The notes: a model not told the origin generated them from the letters alone. A DNA stretch of 64,000 bases from Vulcanimicrobiota bacterium (GCA_019637395.1 JAHBVR010000010.1:186001-250000), one strand, 5' to 3'. Positions 8,089 through 16,380 are shown, counted from the stretch's first letter. Numbers and translations: made by a program.

Positions 8089-8520
8089 ATGACTGACGGG
8101 AGCACATCACACTTACTTCAGGCCTACCGGGACCATTTCGGGGGCAATTCGATTTCACAGATCCCTCACTCGATCCAGGAGGCCCTCAGAGGCGACAAGC
8201 TGATCGACGGACCTGGCCAACGGCCTAGACTGACCTGGAAGGGTGTTGAATTTGTGGAGCAGAGCTACGGCAATGACCCTATCGTCCAAGAGGTCCAAGC
8301 GACAAGAAAAAGGCTCCTGAAGCTAGCGCTCGACTTGGGAAAGGACTCTCACGATGGTCGCTTTGACGTCGCTCAGATTATGCAAACTGCAGGCCTGAGC
8401 CGGGAGGTTGGGTTGGCGCACCTTATGGATAGTCCGCTATTCAGCGGCCGTTTCGGCACCCAAAAGTTGCCGACCCACTGTATGACACTCACCAACGCAG
8501 GCCGCCGGCTAGCTCAGTAG
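8089..8520 (+). CDS. Unknown protein, possibly two winged-helix units
   Basis: 143 residues. Two segments end in a pattern typical of the wing of winged-helix domains: RPRLTWKGVEFVEQSY (about 45-60) and HCMTLTNAGRRLAQ (C-terminus). Each follows a helical stretch, so a tandem wHTH protein is plausible, though I cannot name a family. It shares the 17-bp leader motif with the gene at 8629. It may be a regulator within the element. The ribosome site is weak (GGAG about 10 bases upstream). Confidence 0.5.
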   Translation: MTDGSTSHLLQAYRDHFGGNSISQIPHSIQEALRGDKLIDGPGQRPRLTWKGVEFVEQSYGNDPIVQEVQATRKRLLKLALDLGKDSHDGRFDVAQIMQTAGLSREVGLAHLMDSPLFSGRFGTQKLPTHCMTLTNAGRRLAQ

Positions 8521-8557
8521 CTACAGCCCGTATACGCAACGAGCGTTTCGTAAACTT

Positions 8558-8574
8558 GGCCACGTGGCTAAAGG
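8558..8574 (+). promoter_or_regulatory. Leader motif, copy 3
   Basis: GGCCACGTGGCTAAAGG, 54 bases before the ATG at 8629. GCCACGTGGC inside it is a perfect 10-bp palindrome, the most symmetrical of the three copies. Confidence 0.5.
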
Positions 8575-8628
8575 AGAGCAGGGTCTAGGCCTTAAAGCCG
8601 GAGCCAACGATTCTAAGGGGAAAGAAAA

Positions 8629-9015
8629 ATGGCAAACGAGCAACCTGCAGATGCCCAATCGACGTTTGAGGACCACGAGCGACATGGGTTTCAAGTCCAC
8701 AATGAACAGGAATTCATTCGCTTCCTGAATCGCACCCTACGATGGTTCAGCAACCCACCGGCACCAGCCGAAGCCGATCCGCGATTCAATCTGGCAAGCA
8801 TCGGAGACTATGGTGGCAATTTCGGTCCGGACATGGAAGTGAAGATTCTCTTCCCCGTGCCGGTAGAAGGTCAATGCTGGGTCTTTAAGTGCGAAACGAA
8901 TCTATGGAAAGAGTTGACGGATCGTTACTTAGTGTGGAACCCACAACTGGGATACTCTCCGTACCGGCTTAAGTCTGATTTCCCGAGCATTCCTTACGGG
9001 GAAGCCGGAGCTTAA
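8629..9015 (+). CDS. Unknown accessory protein
   Basis: 128 residues, after AAGGGGAAAG, a good ribosome site. Acidic and aromatic, with beta-like segments (EVKILFPVPVEGQCWVFKC; DRYLVWNPQLGYSPYRL), no signal peptide or membrane segment. No family recognised. It ends 2 bases before the 3' end of a convergent damaged gene. With 8089 it forms the pair controlled by the leader motif. Confidence 0.5.
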   Translation: MANEQPADAQSTFEDHERHGFQVHNEQEFIRFLNRTLRWFSNPPAPAEADPRFNLASIGDYGGNFGPDMEVKILFPVPVEGQCWVFKCETNLWKELTDRYLVWNPQLGYSPYRLKSDFPSIPYGEAGA

Positions 9016-9017
9016 CT

Positions 9018-9214
9018 TCACCAAGGCTCAAAAGGCGCCGTCGAAAACGGCTCGTAAAGGCCGATACGCTCGCTTGAAACCAAGGTGAGGTCGGGCTCCC
9101 AGCTGACGTAGCGGTTATGGAGCGCAACCACTTCAGACCGGCCAGGCTCTTCCGGCGCTTGTCGTAGGCCGCAATGTAGAGGTCGTCGCCCAAGACCACT
9201 TCCCACCTGGTCAC
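9018..9214 (-). pseudogene. Frameshifted unknown gene
   Basis: Coding-like sequence switches frame. From GTG 9214 it reads (M)TRWEVVLGDDLYIAAYDKRR up to about 9120. The plausible continuation (VALHNRYVSWEPDLTLVSSE, ending FEPW and a stop at 9018) lies in another frame. Read through in one frame, either version degrades into Ser/Arg-rich nonsense. One indel near 9115-9125 would restore about 65 residues. This is a decayed gene or a base-calling error. It starts 8 bases after the stop of the gene at 9223. Confidence 0.4.
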
Positions 9215-9222
9215 CCGGCAAC

Positions 9223-9477
9223 TCAGCCGGTCACGGAAAAACGCCCGATTTGCGGGCGGCTGGCCCTGGATGCAGCCGACCAGTCGTTGCTGTTGTGAGC
9301 TTCCGAGGACAGATCGCTAACCTTGCTAGCCATCAGCGCCTGGACCTTGCGTGGATCGCGGCCAGCGACTGGCTTGCACGCCGCCCGTGCTGGTGGTCGG
9401 AGGGTCTCAAAAACCGCGGCGCTGACGTCCGTCAGGACTGTGCGGGCCAGCTGGATGCGTTCGCTCAGGGTCATCAT
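9223..9477 (-). CDS. Small unknown protein
   Basis: 84 residues, MMTLSERIQLARTVLTDVSA..., with a helical N-terminus and a polar tail. It directly precedes the frameshifted gene on the same strand. No domain and no strong ribosome site are seen, so it may itself be a decayed fragment. The 133 bases between it and the HTH pseudogene at 9611 show nothing I recognise. Confidence 0.35.
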   Translation of the reverse strand: MMTLSERIQLARTVLTDVSAAVFETLRPPARAACKPVAGRDPRKVQALMASKVSDLSSEAHNSNDWSAASRASRPQIGRFSVTG

Positions 9478-9610
9478 CCAGGTCGTTCACCACAGGCATG
9501 CCGCACCCGCTTGGCTGGTGGTGTTCGTGTAGTTACTATTGACACGAACAAGGTTCTGACGACCCAACCCAGCAGGTGACTCCAGGTTAGGTCATCAAAT
9601 CCATTTAACC

Positions 9611-9818
9611 ATGCGCATTCCCGAGGCCGCCAAGACGAACAAGATCGTCCGCTGCCTGTGGGTGCTCAAACTACTTGCTGAGGAGCAGCTGCACGTCAGT
9701 GAGCTGGCCATCCTCTGACGTGTCGGAGCGCGCGATCGAGCGGGACGTTGTCACTCTGCTAGAGGCCGGAGCCCTCATCGAGGCCACACCGCGAGGCTAC
9801 CGGCTCCGCGGTCGCTGA
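9611..9818 (+). pseudogene. Frameshifted copy of the HTH gene at 1095
   Basis: It aligns with 1095-1319 along nearly its whole length: MRIPEAAKTNKIVRCLWVLK matches MSIPAAARSNKTVRCLHILK. Both continue KLLAEE.LHVSELAIL and, after the break, DVSERAI.RD..TL.EAGA. At the break the intact copy reads CTGTTCGACGTG and this one CTCTGACGTG, a 2-base loss that creates an in-frame TGA. A second reading frame then carries the rest to RGYRLRGR-stop. It is therefore a diverged duplicate, now broken. Confidence 0.75.
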
Positions 9819-9896
9819 TGCTCCCATTACAATTGGCGCCAGCAGCTAAAGAGGTGCCACCCCTTCAACTGCTGGCAGATCAGCCGGCGCGTGGTT

Positions 9897-10376
9897 TCAT
9901 TTGCGCCGGCGCGGCTTGCCCCACCACGAGAACGTGACAAAGGGCCCGCCGAAATCAGGAGCGGGGAGAGATCCGGCACCGTCCCGCCAGGTCTTCATTG
10001 ACTGCCGCTGATTGTTATCGACCGTCAGGCGCAAAACCATCTGCACATGTCGCACCTTCAAGTCGCATTCCCAGCGCAGTTCAGTGCTCACAGCAGGCAC
10101 CCATGGGAGGGTCTTGTGTCGGGCGTCCATGACGCACTGGAGCCCCGGCAGTACGACGCGGGCAGAAGGGCCGTTTACCTCAAACTCCAGATCGTCTTTG
10201 AGAAACTCCGGCACGCGCAGTTCGAGCGAGCAGCCGTGAGCATCGGCTGCGGCCGCCATCAAGCCGTCCGGAGTGATGCTCAGACAGTCCTCCGGCTCGA
10301 GAACTCCCGACCAGTGTGCCAGGAGATACCCCAGGCTACGCTGGTCGGGGTCGTGTGCCGTGTGGATGACAGGCAT
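9897..10376 (-). CDS. Unknown phage protein
   Basis: 159 residues from ATG 10376, 2 bases after the stop of the preceding gene (a longer reading to 10526 lies inside that gene). It is beta-rich (CSLELRVPEFL; LEFEVNGPSARVVLPG; LRWECDLKVRHVQMVLRLTV) and acidic, with a basic end (WGKPRRRK). The shape would suit a small structural phage protein, but I recognise no family. It is the last gene of the minus-strand operon running from 18.2 kb. Confidence 0.5.
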   Translation of the reverse strand: MPVIHTAHDPDQRSLGYLLAHWSGVLEPEDCLSITPDGLMAAAADAHGCSLELRVPEFLKDDLEFEVNGPSARVVLPGLQCVMDARHKTLPWVPAVSTELRWECDLKVRHVQMVLRLTVDNNQRQSMKTWRDGAGSLPAPDFGGPFVTFSWWGKPRRRK

Positions 10377-10378
10377 GC

Positions 10379-10870
10379 CTACCAGCCCGCCATGGTCGAA
10401 GTGGCTTCGGCAGGGTAAAGGCTCGCGGCCAGGGCCGACCAGTCGAGGTGATTGGGGGTCCCCCTCGGTCCAGCCGGCGTGTTGCGCCAAGCCTCGGTGG
10501 CCACAATCCTCTGCTGGAGGTCCCATCCGGTTTTCCCACCCAGCGTGAAAAGGATGTACTCTGCAGCCTTCTCAGCGGAAGGGGTGAGCTCCGCTTGGCG
10601 CTGGTTGTAAGGGTCCACGTTGTAGTTGCTCTGGGCCACCAGGTCGACGGCCTTGAGGTGCGTGCCGTCCGCATCCCCCCCAGCCTCCCGGATCCGGATG
10701 CCGGTTTCCGTCCGTTCGATTCGCTCTTCGAAGGCCGGTCGGGAGAACTGGGAAATGTGGTAGGCCTGGATGTGGGCCAACAGCAACTGGACCTGCATCA
10801 GAGTCGGCGGGGTGCCGGCTCCTACCAGGCGGTTGATGACGTGGGTTCTGATTTGATTCAGTTGTGACAT
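10379..10870 (-). CDS. Unknown phage protein
   Basis: 163 residues, MSQLNQIRTHVINRLVGAGT... A helical N-terminal half is followed by a segment resembling a lysozyme- or structural-like globular region (SNYNVDPYNQRQAELTPSAE; AEYILFTLGGKTGW), not enough for a family. It is coupled to 9897-10376. There is no signal peptide, so an intracellular or virion role is likely. Function unknown. Confidence 0.5.
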   Translation of the reverse strand: MSQLNQIRTHVINRLVGAGTPPTLMQVQLLLAHIQAYHISQFSRPAFEERIERTETGIRIREAGGDADGTHLKAVDLVAQSNYNVDPYNQRQAELTPSAEKAAEYILFTLGGKTGWDLQQRIVATEAWRNTPAGPRGTPNHLDWSALAASLYPAEATSTMAGW

Positions 10871-10930
10871 GGTTGGGTCTCCGTTTCATTCGATGGTTTA
10901 GGTTCATTCAGCGGCCACTGTCGGCCAAAT

Positions 10931-11503
10931 TTAGCGGTTGTTGCGGGCCTGGGCAGCAGCTTTACCAGCCTCGTAGTCCGCCTGCTGGCGAGCCGCAGCC
11001 TGGCCAGCAGCGTGCACTTCTTGACGGGTTCGTGCCGAAAAATCCGCGCGCTGATGGCGCTCCAGGATGTCCCCGACTTGGGCGATCACGGCCGGGTCGC
11101 CAAACTCCATTGCTTCGCGAAGTAGGTCATTGCTGGCGAAACGGATGGCTGGTGGGACGGGGTTGGCACCCGCGCTCAGTTGCGCCCTGAGCTCAACGAG
11201 CTTCGCCTGCATGGCGGTGACCGCGTCATTCTTGCCTTTGCGCACGGCCACCATGCAGGCGTTGACCGCATCCGCCATCTGCTGAATGAGAGGCTGGTGG
11301 CGGGCCCAGTCTTCGCTGCTGCCTGGCTCTTCGGGGTTCGGTCGCGGCGATTCGACCAGGGCGACAAAGACCTGGTCCCATGCGTCGCTAATTGCTGTAG
11401 CGCAGCCACCCAGGGTTGGGTCCGCTTTGCAGCCATCCCTCAGCCTTGCGGCCTCCCAGATCGCAGTCACGATGCTTGCGTTGGTATCATTCGTAGGTTT
11501 CAT
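10931..11503 (-). CDS. Unknown helical phage protein
   Basis: 190 residues from ATG 11503, chosen because AAGGAG sits about 9 bases upstream; the longer frame to 11590 lies inside the preceding gene. It is mostly helical, rich in Ala, Gln and Arg, and ends in a long helix (ARTRQEVHAAGQAAARQQAD). It overlaps the preceding gene by 17 bases. No family recognised. A scaffold-like or structural role is possible but unproven. Confidence 0.55.
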   Translation of the reverse strand: MKPTNDTNASIVTAIWEAARLRDGCKADPTLGGCATAISDAWDQVFVALVESPRPNPEEPGSSEDWARHQPLIQQMADAVNACMVAVRKGKNDAVTAMQAKLVELRAQLSAGANPVPPAIRFASNDLLREAMEFGDPAVIAQVGDILERHQRADFSARTRQEVHAAGQAAARQQADYEAGKAAAQARNNR

Positions 11504-11801
11504 GCTCTTGTTCTCCTTCAATTTCTGAGTCTTGGTTGGCCAAGTAATAGGCGTCTGCGCACTCACTCCAGCTGATGCCGCAGCGGCCACACCGCGGACA
11601 GAGCAGGTCTTTCATTGCGGACTCAAACGCCACGGAATCCGCGCCGAATACGGCCGCCCAAATCCAATGCCATTGCTCAAGGCTGGCGTCAGAAGAGGCT
11701 GTGGCTTCCGCGCTCTTTTTCTGCCGGCAAGCCGGGCAGGGCGCAGCCCCCCGGGTCTTGACGATTTTCTCGAGCCGAGCGATGCGGGCGGCGTAACTCA
11801 C
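11487..11801 (-). CDS. Zinc-ribbon protein
   Basis: 104 residues from GTG 11801, which overlaps the preceding stop as GTGA. Two Cys pairs (CPAC at about 22-25, CPRC-x2-C at about 68-74) suggest a zinc-binding fold. Between them lies an aromatic helix (LEQWHWIWAAVFGAD). Small zinc proteins recur in this operon (also 13155 and 16689). Function unknown. Confidence 0.55.
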   Translation of the reverse strand: MSYAARIARLEKIVKTRGAAPCPACRQKKSAEATASSDASLEQWHWIWAAVFGADSVAFESAMKDLLCPRCGRCGISWSECADAYYLANQDSEIEGEQEHETYE

Positions 11802-12265
11802 TCGGGTTCTTCCGCTCCTTGCTGTTCGATGATTTTCTCAAGGGCTGCGATCCGGCTCTCCATTACCAGGTCGCTGCGATAGCGACTGGCGAAATCGAGG
11901 AAGATTTTGCCAGCGGCGACCCGGGCACGTTCGTCGTTCCCGTTGCGGGCGATCTCGGCGAGGATGTCGGCCATCTCGGCCGCCTCGCTTGCAATCTTGT
12001 TGGCAACCTGGTCGACGACCGCGCGCTTGGCTATTCCCAGTTCATCTCGCAGTTCTGGGGTTTCAAGCCAGCGATAGACCGTCGACCGAGCGACACCGCA
12101 GGCTTCCGCTACTTTGTCGACAGTCTGGCCACTGAGTAGCATCGTGATAACCTCGGGGCTGCGCGCGGTCATTTTGCTGCTGCCTCGCTTGCTCTTGGTA
12201 GATTGTCCCGCCTCGTCGCTACTCGTCGCGGCTTTCGGCTTGGTTGCTACTGCCTTCCTAGCCAC
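11798..12265 (-). CDS. HTH protein, terminase-small-subunit-like
   Basis: 155 residues. After a basic Ser/Lys-rich tail (1-35), a homeodomain-like HTH reads VITMLLSGQTVDKVAEACGVARSTVYRWLE in outline: a helix, a turn at ACGVARST, and a recognition helix. A long helical part follows (VVDQVANKIASEAAEM) and a coiled tail. This layout resembles phage terminase small subunits and phBC6A51-type HTH proteins that bind packaging sites. No large terminase is next to it, so it may instead be a regulator. GTG start, overlapping both neighbours. Confidence 0.55.
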   Translation of the reverse strand: MARKAVATKPKAATSSDEAGQSTKSKRGSSKMTARSPEVITMLLSGQTVDKVAEACGVARSTVYRWLETPELRDELGIAKRAVVDQVANKIASEAAEMADILAEIARNGNDERARVAAGKIFLDFASRYRSDLVMESRIAALEKIIEQQGAEEPE

Positions 12266-12620
12266 AGCTTCGGCCTCGTTTCGGTGAGGTTAGGAGTGCA
12301 GCCAGCGGCGCTTGCCATGCTATTAGAACGGTCAGTTCCATCAACGATACCGCAGCGGGCTCGCCGTAGTAGAGCCCGCCGTTTCGCACCTCGAGGTGAA
12401 TAGGCGCTTTGCCCAACTCCTTGAGGATGGACTTGGCTTTGGCTACGTGGGTTCGGTCAGCGGGCTGAAACTTTGGCTGCCAGCCGTGGCCGAACCCGAG
12501 CAGCAAGCCAACGGCGGCTAAGTGGGCGACATCGTCTGGTCCAGGGACCGGCGTCAGTGCGTGAGCAATGGTGGGGCTACCCATCCGCGCCCCCATAATG
12601 GAGGAGCGTTCGGCGGCCAT
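12258..12620 (-). CDS. Unknown phage protein
   Basis: 120 residues from ATG 12620. The start is set by a TAATG overlap with the preceding stop; the longer frame to 12701 is inside that gene. Hydrophobic segments (HLAAVGLLLGFGHG; LMELTVLIAWQAPLAALL) could be buried helices or one weak membrane helix. No family recognised. Confidence 0.5.
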   Translation of the reverse strand: MAAERSSIMGARMGSPTIAHALTPVPGPDDVAHLAAVGLLLGFGHGWQPKFQPADRTHVAKAKSILKELGKAPIHLEVRNGGLYYGEPAAVSLMELTVLIAWQAPLAALLTSPKRGRSCG

Positions 12621-13165
12621 TACTTGCCCCTCGCTTTCTTGACTTTGCCGCTTACCGGAGGTGGAGGCTTGAGCGGGCCATCGTGCATCGAGAGTTGCCA
12701 CTGGGCCTCAACCAATACATCGGTTTTGGGCGTCCAGCCATTCTTGAAAACGTGCTCGAGGGTGGACTTGTGAAAGTAGCGCACGATGCTTCTGCCTTTG
12801 ATGAATTCCATCACGCCGTCGCCGTAGTAGGGGCAAGCCGTATGGTGCTGGCGCACATACTTGAGAGCAAGGCGACTCAAGGCAACGGCCTCGCGCGATG
12901 GCCGGGACTTGCCGTGATGGCTGGCCAGCCAGTCGCCTGCGGTCAAATACCCCAGTGCCGTTGCGCGAGAGTGCTTAGGTAGGCTCCATTTACTATCAAG
13001 GAGGTCCGTTTGCCGGCGGAGGTCGGCTATTGCCGTGCTCACCCATTGTGGGGCAGTCAGGCCACCTTCTCGTAGTCCGTCTAAGACACCGTGAATTAGG
13101 TCTTGCACTTGACCCAGCGCGCGGTCGCGCAGGGTTAGCTGGAATTTTACTTCGTCATTGGTCAT
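12620..13165 (-). CDS. Unknown phage protein
   Basis: 181 residues, MTNDEVKFQLTLRDRALGQV... Helical and mildly basic, ending in KVKKARGK. A segment with CPYYGDGVMEFIKGRSIVRY may bind a ligand, but no motif is decisive. It overlaps the gene before it by 11 bases and the one after by 1. Part of the early or middle operon. Confidence 0.5.
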   Translation of the reverse strand: MTNDEVKFQLTLRDRALGQVQDLIHGVLDGLREGGLTAPQWVSTAIADLRRQTDLLDSKWSLPKHSRATALGYLTAGDWLASHHGKSRPSREAVALSRLALKYVRQHHTACPYYGDGVMEFIKGRSIVRYFHKSTLEHVFKNGWTPKTDVLVEAQWQLSMHDGPLKPPPPVSGKVKKARGK

Positions 13166-13439
13166 CGGGTTCGTGTCCTTTCAAATCGTTGTTTTTGGGC
13201 TCAACCATGATGGGTTGAGAGAAGCCTAGTTCTGCGATGACTGCGGGGCAGGGATGTAGCCTGGCCGACAGGCACCGCAGCACCGACTTAAGCACCCAGG
13301 TCTCGCCATCCGGCGAACTGCGGTAGATCTCGTGTCGGGCATTGGCCCTACAGGTCGGGCACTGCACAGTCGCTTGTTGGTGGGCGGGGGTGGTCTTGAT
13401 CCGCTTGGGCGGGCTGATGGGCTGTCGTGGCGGGCTCAT
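13155..13439 (-). CDS. Small Cys-containing (zinc-ribbon-like) protein
   Basis: 94 residues. CPTC (27-30) and later single Cys residues (LRCLSA, HPCPA) could form a zinc site. The N-terminus is basic and Pro-rich (PPRQPISPPKRIKTTP). ATGA overlap with the HTH gene upstream. No function can be given. Confidence 0.5.
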   Translation of the reverse strand: MSPPRQPISPPKRIKTTPAHQQATVQCPTCRANARHEIYRSSPDGETWVLKSVLRCLSARLHPCPAVIAELGFSQPIMVEPKNNDLKGHEPDDQ

Positions 13440-13633
13440 GCGAACAAGTCTCCCTGTTCCGGTGCTAGCAAGGCGGAGCCGTAGAGTTTGCGCAATGCCT
13501 CGGCCTCGGTCGGACGCGGTAGGTAGACCTCGCCTTCCAGCGCTCGGAGGTTGGCGGCGGATATGCCCAGCTTTTTCGCAGCCTCGGCGAGAGTGAGCTT
13601 GGAGGCCTCGCGGGCCTTCTGCAGGACGCTCAT
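13436..13633 (-). CDS. Xre-type HTH protein
   Basis: 65 residues from ATG 13633, in a TGATG overlap with the primase-like gene. It is a compact Cro/CI-type HTH: LQKAREASKLTLAEAAKKLG, then ISAANLRALEG, then an aliphatic C-terminus. Cro-like proteins of this size in phage operons set the lysis-lysogeny or copy-control switch. Here it is co-translated with the replication gene, which suggests feedback on that operon (inference). Confidence 0.65.
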   Translation of the reverse strand: MSVLQKAREASKLTLAEAAKKLGISAANLRALEGEVYLPRPTEAEALRKLYGSALLAPEQGDLFA

Positions 13634-16380
13634 CAAAACATGTCCTCCACGTCCACGAACTCGGGGGAATTGCTCATCACCGGAAAAGCGCCCCCATTGC
13701 CCCCACCCTCGTAGGATGCCTTTGGCGTATGGCTAAACTCAGGGGGCGACTCAATTCCCAACTGTCCCCAATCGCCCTCAATAGGAAAATCGTCCTCAGC
13801 ACCGCTGCCCCCACTTTCCGGAATTGGGGACGGACTGGGGGCGGCGGTGCCCCCGGACTTTGGCCCGATGGCAAAAGGCTCTGCCGCACTTTGGGGGCGT
13901 GGGGGCGGCTCTGAGGAAGTTAGGTGAGGGGATACCGCGTAGGAGAGCGAGCGCCCCTTGCCTTCGAGCAGACGGACAAAGCCATGCTCCTCCAGGCGGG
14001 CTAGGTCGTGTTTGAGGTCGTCCATGGACTGGACCCCGCCGCGGCCCTTGACCAACTGCCAGAGTGCTCGGGCCTTAAAAGTCTGTTTCCATTCCGCCTT
14101 GGACTGGATCTTCGTGAGGACATACTCAAGGCGGACGTCACGCCGACGCTCAGACGCAGAACCTGAAACTATGCGGATATGCTCGGCATAGTAGCTGAAG
14201 ACCCTGATAGCGGCCTCAACTGTCTCCTCTGAAATGGCGTATTCCCAGGGCGCCCCGGACTCAAAATTTCCCAGAATGTGGAGCAAGCCCGCCAGTTTGA
14301 TGACGTGTTCTTTTGCTCGGGCGCCGAACTCACGACAGGATTCCCAGTATTGGTCTGCGCGGAGCCCCCGTTCAGACCATTCCTGAAAACGGCCCAGGAC
14401 GGCGCTCGCCTTAGAGTTTACTGGAATGCAGTATGGCCGCAACCGTCCTTCCTCGTCGCGGGTAGGGTCGATTCCGAGCAGGTATGTGATCAGGTTGTGC
14501 CAGGCCTCTCGCAGGTCGGCGGGGACTGGCTTGGGGTCGCTCTTGCGGTAGCCAAGCAAACTGTCTGGGTTGTCTAGGAGGAATCTGGCCCAAAATCCTC
14601 GCTCACGCATCTCGACGGATGTGCAAAAACGCTCAAATACGCTGGGCTGAAGCGCGAGCACCATCGTCAGTCTCGGCTCTTCGATGAAGGTTGCTCCTCG
14701 AAGAACCCGATCCGGTCGGTGCGTCTCTCCGCTGAATCCCTTCAGGTAGATTCCAAGGTTGGCGCCTGACTTGCTGGTAGCACTGTATCGACCGGCGGCA
14801 ATCGAGAGTAGGTCACCGGCTTCTGAGTTGCAGCAGGCATAGCGACCGTCATTCGCGTGCAGTCGCTTCTCGAGGCTTTCCGGGGTTGGATCGCTGCTGA
14901 CCAGGCCGACTTCGTTGGTTTGGCCCTCCGGGGTCTCAGCTCGAGCTACAAGCTTGCGCTCAAAGGCGTAAACTGGAGACAGCACGACGTGCATACAACC
15001 TGACTTGCCGGATCCACTCTCTAAGACGGTGTTGAACCATTCGTTTAGGGCAGTGACCGGGCCGCGGCCGCAATCCACGACTTGGCGCTTGAGCGAAGCG
15101 ATCGACGCCGTCCCCAGCACCAGGCTCGCTGCATAACTGGCCGGGACCTGAAACGCTTCTGCCACCGCCAGGGCGAAACGACGGGCCAGCGGTGGCAGTG
15201 CGTCGATGGGGAATTTGGGCTTAATGACTGGAGCGTCCAGCGGGACCGGCTTCTCCCAATTAAGTTGAGGCTCTGGGGTGTCCAAGAGGTCTCCTGGCGG
15301 GTGGCCACTCTCTGGGCCGTCTTCTGAAAAAGGGAGAATCCGCCGGTAGTCCTCCGGTTTCATAGTGGTGATGGCGAGACCGGCCAACATCGCATCGTCG
15401 ATGCCTTTCGGTCGGGCGTCTTCAGGCAACTCGGCTCCCCAGACCTCGACGAGGAGCTCGAAGCCCAGCTGCTGCTGAAGGTATTGGAGCCTGCCGAGCA
15501 CGGAGCGGATGCGCTGGGCGACCTCTGGCTTGAAGAAGTCCTGGTCGGGCGTAAAGAGGACCGTGGCCGGCTGGATCTCCCGCAGCATCTCTTCGACCTG
15601 GTTACTCGCCATTGAGCCTACGCCGGCGCCAGCTGCAATTGCGGGGATGCCGGTGCGTTCGGCCGACCCGAGGGCTTTGAACGCCCCTTCGCAGATCCTT
15701 ACGACGCCAGGAAGAATCTTCGTTGTGGCAGGTCGCCAGTATGTGGCTGGGGCGCCGGGCCCGGGACCGCCGTGCTTTGCGCTTGAAAACCAGCGGTAGC
15801 GGCTATCGCCCGCCTTGACTTCGTCCAGTCGCAACTGCACCGAGATGACTTGGCCCTGAAGATTGGAGCCGAAAACCATGAGCCCAGAGGAGGCGGCCAG
15901 ACGAGCAGTGCCATTCTCGTGGGCGTAGAAGCCTGGGACCGCCTGCCAGAAGTTAAAGAGTCCGGCTATGTGCTGAGCAATGGTGCTACGCACGGACGCT
16001 GCGGCGTGCATAGTCCTGAATCCATAGGCCCGTATCGCAGCAATTGATAGGCCTCGCGCGACAAGGGCGGCCTCGTGCTCGGCAGAGAGGCTTAGTTGAC
16101 ACTGCAGCTCACGATAGAGGCGGTCCAACCTGTCAGCGTCTGCGCGGACGGCAATGACAGCTTCTGTAGCCTGAAATGTCGGCTTGGGGCGTTCCTCCGC
16201 TGGCGGGTGCACCCAGTAGACTTGGCCCTGGCGATCTTGACGTTCGATGCTGCCGGGGCCGTCTGCGCGATAGCAGTTCACCCCGCCGTCTCCAAACAGC
16301 AGGCACCAGGAGCGTTGCCCGCAGATTGGGCAAGGCTGGTCCTTGGAGGCTTCGGCGCCGGTTCGTTTGCCCTCGGACAT
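13633..16380 (-). CDS. DUF3987-type primase/helicase-like replication protein
   Basis: 915 residues from ATG 16380, in a TGATG overlap with a GGGGG ribosome site. An N-terminal zinc ribbon (CPICGQRSWC ... CYR, about 15-40) is followed by a Toprim/DUF3854-like region (about 220-300) with ICEGAFKAL, IAAGAG and VLFTPDQDF. Next comes a DUF3987-like ATPase region (about 390-720) that opens FPIDALPPLARRFALAVAEA and has the P-loop-like ESGSGKSG. The C-terminal 130 residues are Pro/Ser/Gly-rich and look disordered. Such proteins act as primase-helicases in phages, satellites and integrative elements. The P-loop lacks the first canonical Gly, as is usual in DUF3987. Confidence 0.75.
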   Translation of the reverse strand: MSEGKRTGAEASKDQPCPICGQRSWCLLFGDGGVNCYRADGPGSIERQDRQGQVYWVHPPAEERPKPTFQATEAVIAVRADADRLDRLYRELQCQLSLSAEHEAALVARGLSIAAIRAYGFRTMHAAASVRSTIAQHIAGLFNFWQAVPGFYAHENGTARLAASSGLMVFGSNLQGQVISVQLRLDEVKAGDSRYRWFSSAKHGGPGPGAPATYWRPATTKILPGVVRICEGAFKALGSAERTGIPAIAAGAGVGSMASNQVEEMLREIQPATVLFTPDQDFFKPEVAQRIRSVLGRLQYLQQQLGFELLVEVWGAELPEDARPKGIDDAMLAGLAITTMKPEDYRRILPFSEDGPESGHPPGDLLDTPEPQLNWEKPVPLDAPVIKPKFPIDALPPLARRFALAVAEAFQVPASYAASLVLGTASIASLKRQVVDCGRGPVTALNEWFNTVLESGSGKSGCMHVVLSPVYAFERKLVARAETPEGQTNEVGLVSSDPTPESLEKRLHANDGRYACCNSEAGDLLSIAAGRYSATSKSGANLGIYLKGFSGETHRPDRVLRGATFIEEPRLTMVLALQPSVFERFCTSVEMRERGFWARFLLDNPDSLLGYRKSDPKPVPADLREAWHNLITYLLGIDPTRDEEGRLRPYCIPVNSKASAVLGRFQEWSERGLRADQYWESCREFGARAKEHVIKLAGLLHILGNFESGAPWEYAISEETVEAAIRVFSYYAEHIRIVSGSASERRRDVRLEYVLTKIQSKAEWKQTFKARALWQLVKGRGGVQSMDDLKHDLARLEEHGFVRLLEGKGRSLSYAVSPHLTSSEPPPRPQSAAEPFAIGPKSGGTAAPSPSPIPESGGSGAEDDFPIEGDWGQLGIESPPEFSHTPKASYEGGGNGGAFPVMSNSPEFVDVEDMF

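Noticed and set aside
9897-10526. 209-codon version of the 9897 gene
   Set aside because: The first 50 codons lie inside the preceding gene. ATG 10376, 2 bases after that gene's stop, is the natural start.
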